Of a stretch of DNA of 6,504 nt, positions 6,259-6,504 are shown one piece after another; within the stretch, counting starts at the first letter, position 1, and the number at the start of each line of letters is the position of its first letter. A program made the position numbers and the translations under genes. This stretch comes from DATJQF01 sp035505995 (GTDB lineage: Bacteria > Bacteroidota > Bacteroidia > Bacteroidales > FEN-979): assembly GCA_035505995.1 (NCBI GenBank), contig DATJQF010000119.1:1-6504 (forward strand), read 5' to 3'. The notes beneath the pieces were generated by a model. It worked only from the letters and a program-made list of their open reading frames with translations. It made no database searches and had not been told where the DNA came from.

Positions 6259-6372
6259 GGCTGCGGGGTTTTTAAGGATTCGAACACGGATTTCACTGAT
6301 AAAACAGATGCTCACAGATGATCAGTGCAAATCAGTTTTATCTGTGTACTCTGTGTTCAAACCCCACTCCTG
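6242..6372. repeat. Palindromic 131-bp intergenic repeat, copy 1 (overlaps the end of the lipoprotein gene)
   Basis: The unit starts with AATTAGTCTATAAATAA, which holds the last codons and stop of the lipoprotein gene, and ends ...CCCCACTCCTG. Inside it are nested inverted arms: GGGGTTT (6265-6271) with AAACCCC (6359-6365), GAACAC (6282-6287) with GTGTTC (6353-6358), and CTGATAAAACAGAT (6296-6309) with its near-complement ATCAGTTTTATCTG (6331-6344; two mismatches). CACTGAT/ATCAGTG could form an alternative inner hairpin. The RNA could fold as a long stem and end the lipoprotein transcript. The 'CACAGAT...ATCTGTG' wording resembles dispersed REP-like palindromes known in Bacteroidota genomes; that is recollection, not a search. 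Confidence 0.85.
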
Positions 6373-6503
6373 AATTAGTCTATAAATAAGGCTGCGAGGT
6401 TTTTAAGTATTGGAACACAGATATCACTGATAAAACAGATACTCACAGATAATCAGTGCAAATCAGTTTTATCTGTGTATTCTGTGTTCAAACCCCACTC
6501 CTG
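6373..6503. repeat. Palindromic 131-bp intergenic repeat, copy 2 (direct tandem duplicate)
   Basis: It has the same length as copy 1 and matches it at all but 8 of 131 positions with no insertion or deletion. It begins with an exact 17-base copy of the lipoprotein gene's end, including the TAA. Several of the differences keep or improve pairing of the arms (GAACACGG becomes GAACACAG, facing CTGTGTTC). The outer arm is weakened (GGGG becomes GAGG). The final base of the window, A6504, would be the first base of a third copy, but one base proves nothing. Confidence 0.85.
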
Positions 6504-6504
6504 A

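Noticed and set aside
6242..6504. CRISPR array or tRNA genes in the 3' repeats
   Set aside because: There are two 131-bp direct copies with no spacers between them and no cloverleaf or CCA end; it is a tandem palindromic repeat.

Overview
The window looks like a chromosomal segment of a fairly GC-rich Bacteroidota (Bacteroidetes) member, probably environmental. The grounds are indirect. Three genes are preceded by TAnnTTTG boxes, the Bacteroidota-type -7 element, and lack clear Shine-Dalgarno sequences. There is a TM2 + DUF2752 membrane-protein pair of a kind common in that phylum. The 3' end carries a palindromic 'CACAGAT...ATCTGTG' intergenic repeat of a type I associate with Bacteroidota genomes. 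No marker gene fixes the taxonomy.

Layout: (1) Positions 1-3672 (+) hold the 3' part of a nonribosomal peptide synthetase. The window cuts into its condensation domain; then come a complete adenylation domain with an Asn-type specificity code (DLTKIGEVGK, read by eye), a carrier domain, a terminal thioester reductase domain and, unusually, a C-terminal CRP-like cyclic-nucleotide-binding fold whose phosphate-binding cassette looks degenerate. (2) Positions 3692-4448 (-) hold a two-gene unit, TM2-domain protein then DUF2752 protein, converging on the synthetase gene. A small hairpin spans both stop codons. (3) Positions 4512-5258 (-) hold a DltE-like short-chain dehydrogenase. (4) Positions 5404-6258 (+), divergent from the dehydrogenase, encode a predicted lipoprotein with a CBM9-like beta-domain and a Gly/His-rich low-complexity segment. 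(5) Positions 6242-6503 hold two tandem 131-bp copies of a palindromic repeat; the repeat unit includes the last codons of the lipoprotein gene.

How the genes work together: only the synthetase is clearly specialised metabolism. It should be the last module of an assembly line that starts upstream of the window, adding a residue predicted to be Asn and releasing the peptide reductively as an aldehyde or alcohol. The TM2/DUF2752 pair, the dehydrogenase and the lipoprotein are on separate transcription units, and nothing in the sequence ties them to the peptide. The most unusual item is the in-frame fusion of a CRP-like sensor fold to the reductase terminus. The second is the tandem repeat that duplicated a gene's 3' end.
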